A stretch of DNA of 64,000 bases from Antedon mediterranea (lineage: Eukaryota; Echinodermata; Crinoidea; Comatulida; Antedonidae), in the NCBI RefSeq assembly GCF_964355755.1, contig NC_092673.1, positions 8,313,001 to 8,377,000 of the forward strand, read 5' to 3'. Below the pieces are notes generated by a model that saw only the letters and a program-made list of their open reading frames with translations, was not told where the DNA came from and searched no databases. Position numbers and translations under genes: made by a program. How positions within the stretch are numbered: the stretch's first letter is position 1; each line of letters begins with the position of its first letter. Shown here in pieces: positions 35,811 through 45,928 of the stretch.

Positions 35811-37640
35811 TGGAATGTTATTGTTATTTTTTATATTTTTATCGATAGTGTTTGGATTTCGTTTACCCATGGAGGACATTTTTTTTCTCCATGGTTTGCC
35901 CAATATTTGTTTTTAAGTCTTGAAATGAATACGATTTAACCAAAACACTAAAGTCAACGAATAGAAAAAAGCAATGCTTGGAATGTTTGTGTTAACTTTA
36001 AATGATTATGTCTCTTCCTTTTTTAAGGAAGAATCAGGAATCAATCCTGGTGGCTACGCATAGAGATAATCAAAACTTTTTTGCAGAACTAGGCCGTATC
36101 TGGACAACTACCCCCTGGACAATTACCACCCGGACAACTACCACCCGGACAATTACCCCCTAGTCCAACTGCTATGCCCCTAGGACAACAACACCCTCCT
36201 AAAAACAAAAAACATATATTGCCATGACATAAAGAAGCAGCTCAAATCAAATAATTAATATTGCAGGCCTGCAACCATGTCCTGACAAATATTTGAAAAT
36301 GAATTTTTGAAAGTTTTATAATTTTGCCTTAACCATTTATTTTATTTAAGGTCAGCATATAACATTTTAACAGTCTGATTTGATTAATTGCAGTATTATA
36401 ATTATATATAACTTTACTGATCAAATAATTTAATTACATTAGGCCTACTTGTAAATACGGTAAAACCATCGATCTCATATTTTGGACAAATTTGCTATTT
36501 ATTTGGTAACTTCCTAATTAATACGCATATTAAAATGTTTTTTTTTTTTTTTTTTTTATCTTTTGTGGTAGCCACCACCTTTATTCATCATTCAATCTTT
36601 CATAAATGTATTACAATTGTTGTATATACTCTCATTTCATATAGTATATAGGCCCTAATACATTTCTATTAATAGATGTTATTTTCAATAAATCCATCCT
36701 ATACTTAACATCTAATATTCAATTAACAATGTTTGTTTTTTCTTCTGATTAGAACAATATTAAATATTAAAATGTTGAATTTTGACCTTGGATGTCAACT
36801 GATAAAAAATGCTCTTTTCATGATGTGTATGATTGATTATTTGGTTTTATATGCAAGTTCTATGATTGGGCAATATTGACATTTGACCCTTAATCGCGAA
36901 GGATTTTTTTCATAGAATAGATATCTATAATCATAATAATGTAATAAAATAAAAAACTGTAACCCTTTATATATCGAAAACGCTTTATATCCTGATCGAT
37001 TACCTTCTAGATTCGTAATCTACGGACAATTCTGGTTTAGAAAAGTTGGATGGCATTTTGTTCCCCGTCGGGTGGAGAATACACTCCACGGGTAATGCCC
37101 CTTCCCCTCCGGATAATTAGGTAAATTTTGAATTTGGTTAATTTTGCGGGTAAAGTCATATGGTCTAAGTAAAACATTCACATATTCAGAAGTTTTCTTT
37201 GTAGCATGCAGTGCCATTAATAATGGATTTTTGGTAAAAAAATAAAATCTGCCTGGATCTGGATTGACCTGTGACCAAATGAGGTCCAATCTCGATAAGT
37301 GTTTTTTTCAACCAGCAATAGGGACTCCTCTTCATTTGATGTCCATATGGACAGTGGCAGAATTCCTTCATCAGCGGATTTAATGAAAATTTATGTTATT
37401 ACGCATGACGCCATAAATTAGCTGGGCAACGGTTTTAGGTGGATTCATTCCACTCTAACTTTTCGGCTTAAATTTGTTAACGTTGCTATTGTTTTGCGTG
37501 CTGTCTGTCTGAATCAGCGAAAAACAGATTTTTCTTACTCCATGGTTTTCTATTCTTAGTAGTGTATCAAACAACAAATTTCCAATTTCATTACAGTGTT
37601 TATGAAACAGTGTAAGTTTGCGTCACTGGGAAACGTACCG
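35811..37640. other. intergenic, one short tandem repeat, otherwise nothing recognised
   Basis: AT-rich. Minus-strand frames at 37020-37371 overlap and have no recognised motif. A long T run lies at 36540-36557. The CC-rich tandem array at 36093-36200 is listed separately. Confidence 0.35.
36093..36200. repeat. tandem repeat, ggacaactaccacccc-type 17-18 bp unit
   Basis: Four to five copies of (g)gacaa(c/t)tacc(a/c)ccc follow each other before the array degenerates into ggacaacaacaccctcc. It is a short minisatellite; on the plus strand it would read as an Asn-Tyr-His-Pro repeat but no longer frame supports coding. Confidence 0.65.
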
Positions 37641-37645
37641 AGAAC

Positions 37646-40574
37646 AAAACAAAAACCATGCGTAACAAAGATCTTATATAAGATCTTTGATGCGTACCAA
37701 AGATCTTATACACTAAAGATAGGACACTTCCCGCGTTTACGCGTAACACTTTAGAAGCGTCAAATTATATTCCCCCCCCCCCCCCCGTCGCTTAAACGAG
37801 TAACGAACTTTTGCGTGACGATCGCAGTATTCTTAAGAAAATGGGATTGAGGAGTCGCGACAAAGTTTGTATGGTTAAGAAACAATGAATGAAAAGAGAA
37901 AAAGTGGAGGGATATACTGTGCTGCAATTAATTGTAAAAGCAATTCAAAGGCCAACCCAGAACTTAAGTTTTACAATTTTCCCAAAGACAAGATCAGATT
38001 TTTATGTAATTAAATAAGTAGCCTAGGCCTAGTACATCTTAACATAAGCTATGACTATGTAGGCCTAGGGACTAGCCTAATCTTACTTTACTTTGTTTTA
38101 CTATTCAATTTATACATAGGCTAGGCTAGGCCTAGGCTATATTAATAAACTAGGCTAGGTAGGCCTATTATTAATAATTATTATTTAAACGTATGAAATG
38201 ATTATTATTATCATTATTAGGCTACTAGGTCTAGGCTAGGCCTACTAGGCCTAGGCTAGTACATTAGTTATATAACAGTGAAATTACACTAATTTCACTG
38301 TTCCCTGGTTATATATTAGTATTACTTATCCTTTAACATTTAGTACCCTTAACAAACAATTTTTAAAACTTTCAATTCAAGAAACATTTATTGACCAAAT
38401 ATATATCATTACAATTGTTGGCATATAAGTAAAAATTTGGTCGAAAGACTAAAAGAAGCCCAATTGGCATGTCGCTGTAGGCCTAGGCCTAGTCCCTCTT
38501 TTTACATTATACAAATAATAATAATAATAATAATACTTAATATAAACAAATTGTGATCTTGATTATTTCATGCTTTCCGTCTCATGGTTAATATTTGCTT
38601 TCTGTCTCATGGTTATTTTATTTCGTTTAATTTAACTAGCCGTTACATACATTACAGTATATTACTTATCCGTTGAGTAGCCCTAACAAACAATTTTTAA
38701 TTGAATCTTATACTTAATATTTATGAAATTCAACCGTTAGTTAGTTAGTGGTTTTAGGTTAGGCTTAAGTATTTGATTTTAGGCCCTAACCAATTTGAAA
38801 ATCAATTAGCATGCACATAGACGTCCTATAATTACGTAAACGTTAATTATGATAAAGCAAAAACTCACTAGACAATTATTAATTTACAGGTGTGCAAAAT
38901 GGACCCAGAACACATGACGCGCGGATTTGAGAAGGAAACCAAGTTCCTATTTACACCGTAATTGCCACTTGTGCAATATTCATTTCGAAGAATCTCAAAT
39001 ACTGATTAATCAACAATTACGCCTTTAAGTTTATACTCACAGGCAGACTAAATCAAGATTGCCTTGAGAACTTATTTTCTATTGTCAGAGGGAGAGGGGG
39101 TCATCGGTATTACCCGATGGCAGATGAATTTAGAGCCTCCCTGAAGGAAGTTATGCGCAACAGGATGTTAATTCCGTCAGGGAATTCGAATTGCCTAGAA
39201 GACACTGATCGACAGCTAGATGGAATTGATGCAATAATGATGGCCCAATCATCATCATCATCATTGCATCATGTTGCCCATCAAGAAGACAACGATGCCA
39301 CCACTGACGACGACTGCTGCTTAGAAGACTTTGAGATGACTCAGCTAAATACTTTAGTATATGTAGCCGGTTACGTCGTCAAGAAAGCAAGTGTAAAGCA
39401 CAATTGCGATATCTGTAACAGTGCGATGCGAGAAACCAATCGAAAACTGGAAGACCCAAAGCAGCTAGTTCCTAACACATTTTATGAAGTTGAATGTTTG
39501 TTCACCAGCAATTGAAACATTGCTAATTGAAACGTACGTAAACCTACGCATATTCTATGCTGTTAAATTCTTCAACAGAGACATAATCAGTGATAAGAAG
39601 AAGAGTGAAAAATTAATTAAAGTATCACATTTATGAGGTTATGCCATAAAGTTGTAGGAGGTCTGTACGCGCCTCGGTCTGTGCATTATCGGCTAGAAAT
39701 GATGATCATTACGACGGTCTGGTATGATGATTGAATAATTGTAAATATGATGATTTTATTTCAATGTTTCTACATTTTTTATATTTCCTCTGGGTGGCCC
39801 GTGCATCATTTTGCAATAGTTATTGAGTTAATTTTAAACTGAGACTACTATAACATAACTAATTGCTATCTCAGGTTTTAAATAATTTATAATAACAAAT
39901 GAATGTCATGGCGAATGATGGGTACATAATGCAGTAGTCCTAGTATGAATTGTACCAGAATTGACTATCATAATCTGTTTCATGTCATGACTGTAGGCTT
40001 AAGCCTATGATTGTTTATAAATATATTCCTAAAAATTACTGCAATAAAAATAATAGTCGAAGTAGTGATTTTCAAAAAGTGACTTCTTGTTCTTTTTTAA
40101 TTGTTTATAACACACTATTTGACTACTATATTTTCCTAATCTGTACTGTTTTGCTGGTGGATGAAAAGGAAGAACATATCAAGAACAAAAACGGAATACG
40201 ATGCGCTTAGTGTTGTTAATACCAGAGGGACCGACTCGCATAAATAAGTAGGTAGTGATGTGAGTGATGATTACTCCTAGATGATGATTTTGAGGATGAT
40301 GATAAACATTCAATAATAACAACAATATTCAGTAATTAAAACAAATAGAGATATACAAAGTACAGGAAATAATTTATTATAATTTAATCGCACATTACCG
40401 CAACTATTGTGAAGAAAAAAGTTGAGTATTCAGTTACAATACAGTAGACATATCTGATCCATAAATCTACTCGTTTGAGCGAGAGGGCGCCCTATAAAAT
40501 GAGCTCCATGTGTGTTACATAAACCGCACGTAAAATTCCGAGAGTGTCCTTAAGAAGATCTTTGATGCGTACCT
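37646..40574 (+). mobile_element. P-element/THAP9-like transposon remnant directly upstream of SNAPIN
   Basis: The outer segments carry related repeats: aagatctttgatgcgtacc occurs exactly at 37682-37700 and again at 40556-40574. Around the left copy lie two inverted relatives (gcgtaacaaagatctta at about 37662 and gcgtaccaaagatctta at about 37692). Inside are the two ends of a THAP-type transposase (37885-39635). The bracketing repeats are the best candidates for the element ends, but no 8-bp target duplication was confirmed. The right end is about 40 bp upstream of the SNAPIN start codon. Confidence 0.6.
37885..39635 (+). pseudogene. THAP-domain P-element transposase, internally deleted
   Basis: A start at 37885 gives MNEKRKSGG followed by IYCAAINCKSNS and KFYNFPKDK, the first half of a THAP (C2CH) zinc-binding domain. 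After a gap with intron-like ends the second half continues at about 38890-39000 (RADL, then NCHLCNIHFEESQ) with an in-frame stop. From an AG acceptor at 39041-39042 the last exon (39043-39515) gives RLNQDCLENLFSIVRG and GGHRYYP, the diagnostic C-terminal block of P/THAP9 transposases, then LVYVAGYVVKK and a CDIC pair. After a frameshift near 39495 homologous reading continues to about 39635. The catalytic RNase H-like core between THAP and C-terminus is missing, so it cannot transpose. Confidence 0.8.
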
Positions 40575-40613
40575 ACCACCTCTAGAGAGGGCGTAACAAA
40601 TTAAAAACTTAAC
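40400..40613 (+). promoter_or_regulatory. presumed SNAPIN 5' UTR/promoter, overlapping the P-like element end
   Basis: Segment before the SNAPIN start codon, with more CpG than its surroundings (gtttgagcgagagggcgccc, ccgcacgtaaaattccgaga). No clear TATA box. The repeat aagatctttgatgcgtacc at 40556-40574 lies here, so the end of the P-like element may supply part of the 5' UTR. Confidence 0.35.
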
Positions 40614-42883
40614 ATGGCGTCAAATGAAAACAACACGGTTTATCAGGGAAATGAACCTGAAGATTCTAATAATATGCATTGTCAAGGGATGATAAACAAA
40701 GATAAGAGAGACGCTATGGCAGAAGGTCTTTTAGATTTACTGAGACCAGCTGTTGAGGAAGTTGACTTAAGAGTAAAATCTGTAAGGTAGGCTAGGCCTA
40801 GCTAGGAGGCCCACGGGTTAATAATACAATAAATAGGCCTAGCTAGGCTAGGCTAAACTCAATTCAGTCGTCAGCACACGCAGCGAGGACGGCCTGTATG
40901 ATGCGGGCGGCCCTTTGTTGGGTAGAGCCTAGGCCTATACCTGGTGAGTCCTGGCTATGCGAGCCCTGGTATTAGTGATCCTAGTCTTATCCTATACTAT
41001 GCTATGCTTGGCAGAAAGTCCTTTCCTTACCGAGTTCAACTTTAACGATTGAAGATTTTTACGATTTTAAACGTGCGTATATTTTACCCCTTTTCTTTTC
41101 CTGTCAAATCCTTGAATCTGTCAACTCAACGCAACTTAACGATCGACAGGAAAATAGGCTATAATAGCAAAGTATTTTTTTGTTCTTCCTTGCAATAACT
41201 ATGCACTTTGCAGTACTGGTACTAGAGTTGACTCAAGTCTGTAGTGTTATTGTCTTTTTGGACCGACTTGACTTGACTTGGGGCCGACTTGACATAGGGC
41301 CTCCTGGACTTTGGTCTAGACGGTTTAGGGCAGACTTGGATTGAATTCATTCAATTTTTACCTGTCTTTACAAAGGTGGACATTCTGTTCAAATCGTACC
41401 CATACAAAAAAAAATGCTCTTCTGTACAGGCAAGTCATTGAGAGTTGACTTGTGATGATACTGTTGTTAAAATATAACAATTTTAGCATAGTTAATTTTT
41501 ATATTGTATTTTTTTTATTGTGTAGCAGTGTGGTAGTTATCATTGTTATTTCCTAAACCTGTATATTTTTTTTCAGAGAAAGCCAAGTAGAATTACGTCA
41601 ACACATAGATGATCTTGATGAAGGTATCTATTTTACAGTAAATTATCACCTCTTGCTTGATTTTAATTTTAATTTCAAATACTGTAACTGTCCTACATTT
41701 TGTTCATAAATTTCGATAAAATGACGACCCTATACAAATAATTACAGTATGCCTACTATTGACGCTATTCTGGCCTTAGCCCATGTACTCGTTTACCGCA
41801 GCACTAGAAAAAGGTAATTATATCATAAAATGTTCACTGGTGTGTCAACATACATCTTAACAACATCCACTTAAATTAAATCGGAACATATACCTGTGGA
41901 CAAGAACTAGTCGACTACCACCATGAGGAGGTGAATGTATTGCACGTTAATCAAGAAGTCCCTAGTGTTTGCTACTGTACCACATTATGACTCTCTTTTT
42001 TACTGTAGTCCCTAGTGTTTGCTACTCTACCACATTATGACTCTCTTTTTTACTGTAGTGTTAAAAAAGCTTGCAACAGAAAAAGAAGCACCAATAGAAC
42101 TTGATGGTTATGTTAAGAAACTTACAAATTGTAAACGCAAGATTACAGTCATAAATAGCATTTTACATAACGCTCAGGTATGTATATTCTGGACATTATC
42201 AGTACCTTTAATTTTAAACAAAATGTCTTGTATGGTAAAGGAATAGGAGGAGCCCTTGTTTGCTCTTGACTTTTCTAGTGTGCTGAACTCAGACTGACAC
42301 TAGTGCTCTTGTCATTGGTTCTTGGTTCTTTTTTTTATGAATTCACACAGTTTCAATTCTGTTTTAATTGAATGGATAGATTTAACAGGAAAGAAGAATT
42401 GTCTTTCAGGGCCGCAGCCAGCATGAGGCGCTCATCTAAAAGTAATTTTATGTAACAACTTGGCAAGGATGTTTATCTCTTCTTAACAATGGCCGTTTAA
42501 AAAAATTTCCATTGTTCTTAAAAGAAATCACTTGGTAAAACATTTGAGGGGTTTTCCCCAAAGGAAGAAGTTAGGATATTAATCAGATGCTTCCTTCTGT
42601 TTAGGAAATATTGCTAAACCTCTCGTTTTCTTATTACTAAAGTAATAAAATACTGCAAAGAGAAAACTTTTGATTCTAATGAATAATTTAAATTAAATAG
42701 TAAACATGTTGGTATGACCACAAAGTGTACTTTAATTAAATATAATTCATCTTAGATAACTGACAAAATTACACTGTATTGCTTATGCAGGATCGTCTTA
42801 GTCGTCTTCACTACAATATTTCTAAAGAGAAAGCCAAGAAAAAAGCACAGCTAGAACCTCCAACATTATGGCCTCAACTCTGA
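40614..42883 (+). CDS. SNAPIN: SNAPIN, BLOC-1/BORC subunit
   Basis: Small coiled-coil subunit of the BLOC-1 and BORC complexes, acting in lysosome-related organelle biogenesis, lysosome positioning and SNARE-dependent vesicle fusion. Exons are 40614-40786, 41577-41623, 42059-42177 and 42791-42883. Phases join exactly and give 143 residues (human protein 136). Recognisable segments: AEGLLDLLRPAVEEVD (human AEGLLEFLRPAVQQLD); VRESQVELRQHIDDLDE; ELDGYVKKLTNCKRKI; VINSILHNAQDRLSRLHYNI; and a basic tail KEKAKKKAQLEPP. The first 25 residues are divergent, as usual. The exon-3 acceptor lies at the end of a tandemly duplicated segment. A second, alternative last exon lies at 45800-45928. Confidence 0.94.
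41957..42056 (+). repeat. 50-bp tandem duplication ending at the SNAPIN exon-3 splice acceptor
   Basis: Units 41957-42006 and 42007-42056 are identical but for one base. Each contains gtttgctact, ccacattatgactctc, and the pyrimidine tract tttttactgtag. The true acceptor (AG at 42057-42058) follows the second unit; the first unit offers an equivalent tract followed by AG at 42007-42008. Confidence 0.9.
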
Positions 42884-42903
42884 AAGTTGGTTTATACTGT
42901 ATT

Positions 42904-43222
42904 ATAAAGATGTATTGTTCCCCCAAAAACATGACAAAATGAAGATTATACAAATTAGGCTAAATAGAATAGGCCATTTGCAATTTTTTGTTCACTTCCA
43001 ATTCCATGGAAAAAAAATATTTCACTTATAAAAAGACAAAATAAGTGTTTAAATTTAACTTCATTGGCTGACAAACAATTGTCATACATTTTTTTTCAGG
43101 TAAATATTTTTTTAAATCAAAATTGAGTCATCAAAGTGATTAAATATTATGTGACATTAGAATGGCATATTCTGCAAAAACATTTGTAAAATTATTTTTC
43201 CAGGGGACAGTATATCTTTAAT
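42904..43222. mobile_element. MITE copy (TTAAAGATGTATTGTCCC family), nearly complete
   Basis: Begins taaagatgtattgttccccc and ends ccaggggacagtatatcttt, the inverted terminal repeats of the family; the interior has cacttataaaaagacaaaat and the tatgtgacattagaatggca block. It follows the first SNAPIN stop codon by about 20 bp, so it is probably within the 3' UTR of the short transcript. Confidence 0.75.
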
Positions 43223-43742
43223 AAGTTAATATTAAAATACAAATTATTATTAATACCAAAGCCTGTATTTCTGTCAAAATGTTTTTTTTGTATACCCATA
43301 TAAAGCATTTTACCATGTGTAATTTAAAACAACATTAGGATAAAGTATTGTAAAAAAGACATCTGACAATTCAAACACATAATTTACATAATCAATCAAA
43401 TCTAAACTTCAGTTCCATTTAACTACTATACAGTACTGTATATATAGAATATTTCAGAATTGACAGAAAAACAGGTTTTAATGTCTTGTGTGATTGCATG
43501 CACTGTATTAATAACCCTTGTAAATGTTATGTGATATATGATTTATTATTATTAATTTCTTTTTTTGTTTTTACTTTGCTAATTTTCATGTTTTGCAGTT
43601 CATGTAGTCAGCTACTATAACAATGTATTAATCATAGTGACACAGACATTATTTATGATTTAAAAATACAGCAGTATTTAAAATCATTATAAATTGTTTA
43701 TTTAAAAAATGTTTTGAATACATTGCTATTTTCCCAGCATTA

Positions 43743-43950
43743 ATTTTTAATAAAGTTAATCACTTACAAAGGAAAAAAGAACTTAAAAAAAGGTTTTTCA
43801 CTTATAAAAGGGGAAATAAACAGTTAAATTCAACTAAAAACCCATTCTTTTCAAGTTTTTTTTCAGGTAAATACTATTTTTAATCCAATTTTTTGTCCGA
43901 GTGAATAACTATATGTGACATTAAAATTCAGGGGGACAATATATCTTTAA
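43743..43950. mobile_element. MITE copy (TTAAAGATGTATTGTCCC family), 5'-truncated
   Basis: Shares ttttaataaagttaatcact, cacttataaaaggggaaata and the terminal gggggacaatatatctttaa with the other copies. Confidence 0.7.
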
Positions 43951-44480
43951 GTATTGAAGCAGTATAACTTTAAAATCCTTAAAAACTCTTTCTGAATGTA
44001 CAAAATGCTGGTACAATTGACAATCAAAGTAAATCAAAATGATTTTTTTATGAAAATTTACGTATTTACATAGTTTCTTTTTTTTGTACAACAAAACAAA
44101 TTTAAAATACAGTATTTGCTTTACACTTTAAATTCATGTCGCCATTGGCCATGCAAACTCCTGTAAATTACCCCTAAATATAATAATCTTGATGATCTAT
44201 TTATTCATATCCTAAATTTAATTGTTTTTGCATTGCAACAGCAGTAGAAACCATGGGGATACTTTTGGAAACCCAACAAAATGTTGAATAATGGTTAGCC
44301 GTATGTGTTTAAAACATATCTCCCCTTATTGTTTCACAAGAAAGTGTCCCCCCTACAATATAGTAGTGACCCAAAGGAGGTGTTACTGTATACTGTATTG
44401 TGAATTGTTGTGTGGGCATGTGTGTTAACATTTATATACTTTATAATCTTATACTATGCTTGATTATATGTTTTTTAATA

Positions 44481-45661
44481 CAGTCGACTCCGCCTAAGTC
44501 GAATTCGCGTAAGTCGAAAAATCGCGAAAGTCGAATTTTTTGGAAAGTCCCAATTCTTTCCTATATATTACTGTGTAATTTTTATTTGTAAGTCGAATTT
44601 TTCTAAGTCGAAATTCGTCTAAGTCGACGTCTTTTTGCGGTCCGAATACACACATTCTTTAGTGATTTATATCGTATAAGTCGAAGTCACAAATTACGCG
44701 GCAACAACGCGCTAAAAAAGCCGATGAAACGTACGTAATTCTTCGATAAACAAACAACAGAGGGGATAATGTGGGACCATATCGGTTCTCTCAAGCAGGT
44801 TGTATAGTATAGGCGGCGTCCTACAACTCGCGCTAGTGTATAGTGTATGACTTGTTTCAGAGTTGAGAACTTGCATAGTGGCCAAATCTGGCATAATTAT
44901 GCCGTCTGGCATAATTTTGACCCATCTGGCATCTGGCATTTATGCTAGGCATAATTTTAGGAAATCTGGCATAATTTGAAAAACGCAAACTTACAACATA
45001 TTCACCACGATTTAGCATATTATCTGGCATAATTGCGAAAAAATCTGGCATAATTTGTACACAATCTAGCATAATTTGGCTGAAAACCCGAAGAGCTTTT
45101 TTTTTTTTTTTTTTTTTTTGGCTTTCCACTTTTGTGGTACATAAAACATACACATAAACCGCCATCTTATTCACTGTTTTGGTGCACTTTTAGCCTTAAT
45201 TGTGTCTGGCATAATTTTGTGCTGCCACCTAGCATAATTTCATTTCGCTCGCTGGCCACACTGAGAACTTGAGCGGCGTTTTGTGGGTACCTATTTTGTG
45301 CTAGACAGATGGCAATAAACAATGGATACCGATTTCGAATAAAAACCGAAATGTATTTATTATACGTTTTTGTATTGTTTCGGGCTTAAACCATAAAAGA
45401 AAATACAGTTTATCATTGCCGATAAAGAGGCTTAGCATTTATTAGGCCTAGCTAGCTAGCTAGCTAAGCAAACTCAATTCAAGAAGGCTCATCGCGTGGG
45501 CCGCGATTGCGACAGGGCAGGGTCCACTAGGCCTAGCCATAGCGCGGCTAGTGAGTGAACCTAGGCCTAGCATTTTTTTTTGGCAAATCTGTAAGTCGAA
45601 GTTCGCGTAACTCGAATTTTTATACCGGTCCCATTAGATTCGACTTAGGCGGAGTCGACTG
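44481..45661. mobile_element. pogo/Tigger-type MITE flanked by TA
   Basis: Begins cagtcgactccgcctaagtc and ends with the exact reverse complement gacttaggcggagtcgactg; TA sits on both sides (44479-44480 and 45662-45663), the Tc1/mariner/pogo target duplication. The ends also carry several aagtcgaa-type repeats, as in Tigger/pogo elements. No transposase is present. A second MITE is nested inside (44874-45263). It lies in the SNAPIN region between the two alternative last exons. Confidence 0.88.
44874..45263. mobile_element. hAT-type MITE built of ctggcataatt repeats, nested in the pogo-type MITE
   Basis: Its 8-bp target duplication agaacttg is perfect (44866-44873 and 45264-45271). The ends catagtggcca and tggccacactg are near-inverted repeats of the CA-GTGGCC type seen in hAT elements. 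The interior consists of about ten spaced copies of (t)ctggcataatt or ctagcataatt plus a 25-base T run (about 45095-45119). The minus frame across it is only the repeat translated. Confidence 0.88.
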
Positions 45662-45799
45662 TACAATTATAATACAATTTTATTAACTAATTTTGTGTGT
45701 GTCTTCTGCATGTTTTTACAGCTTCAAAATTGTCGTATAACCCTTAAACTTTCATTAGTTTCAATTTATACTAACTTGATATTTTTTTTTTTTTTTCAG

Positions 45800-45928
45800 G
45801 ATAGATTACAGAAACTAAATCAACGTATAAGTAAGAATACAGGAAAGCGTAGCTCAGTATTGAGTGTTTTAACAGTCAATCAGATGCCAGAAATAAGTAT
45901 TGTTGATCAATCTATGTCAGTGCAATAG
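45800..45928 (+). CDS. SNAPIN: alternative last exon of SNAPIN
   Basis: After a strong pyrimidine tract and CAG, this exon opens in phase 0 with DRLQKLNQRISKNT, closely parallel to exon 4 (DRLSRLHYNISKEK), and could be spliced to exon 3 at 42177 without changing frame. Its tail differs completely (42 codons, ending DQSMSVQ) and lacks the basic KKKAQ stretch. Both exons encode the end of the second coiled coil, so this looks like an exon duplication giving two C-terminal isoforms. An AATAAA-like signal follows at about 46143. Use in transcripts is inferred, not seen. Confidence 0.8.
   Translation, partial: DRLQKLNQRISKNTGKRSSVLSVLTVNQMPEISIVDQSMSVQ

Noticed and set aside
37020-37371. Overlapping minus frames (MDLIWSQ... 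and MKEFCHC...)
   Set aside because: No family motif or splice border, and the two frames overlap; possibly a decayed element, but I cannot support a gene.
44857-45174. Minus-strand 105-codon frame with NYARF-like repeats
   Set aside because: It is the translation of the ctggcataatt repeats of the nested MITE and begins in its poly-T run.
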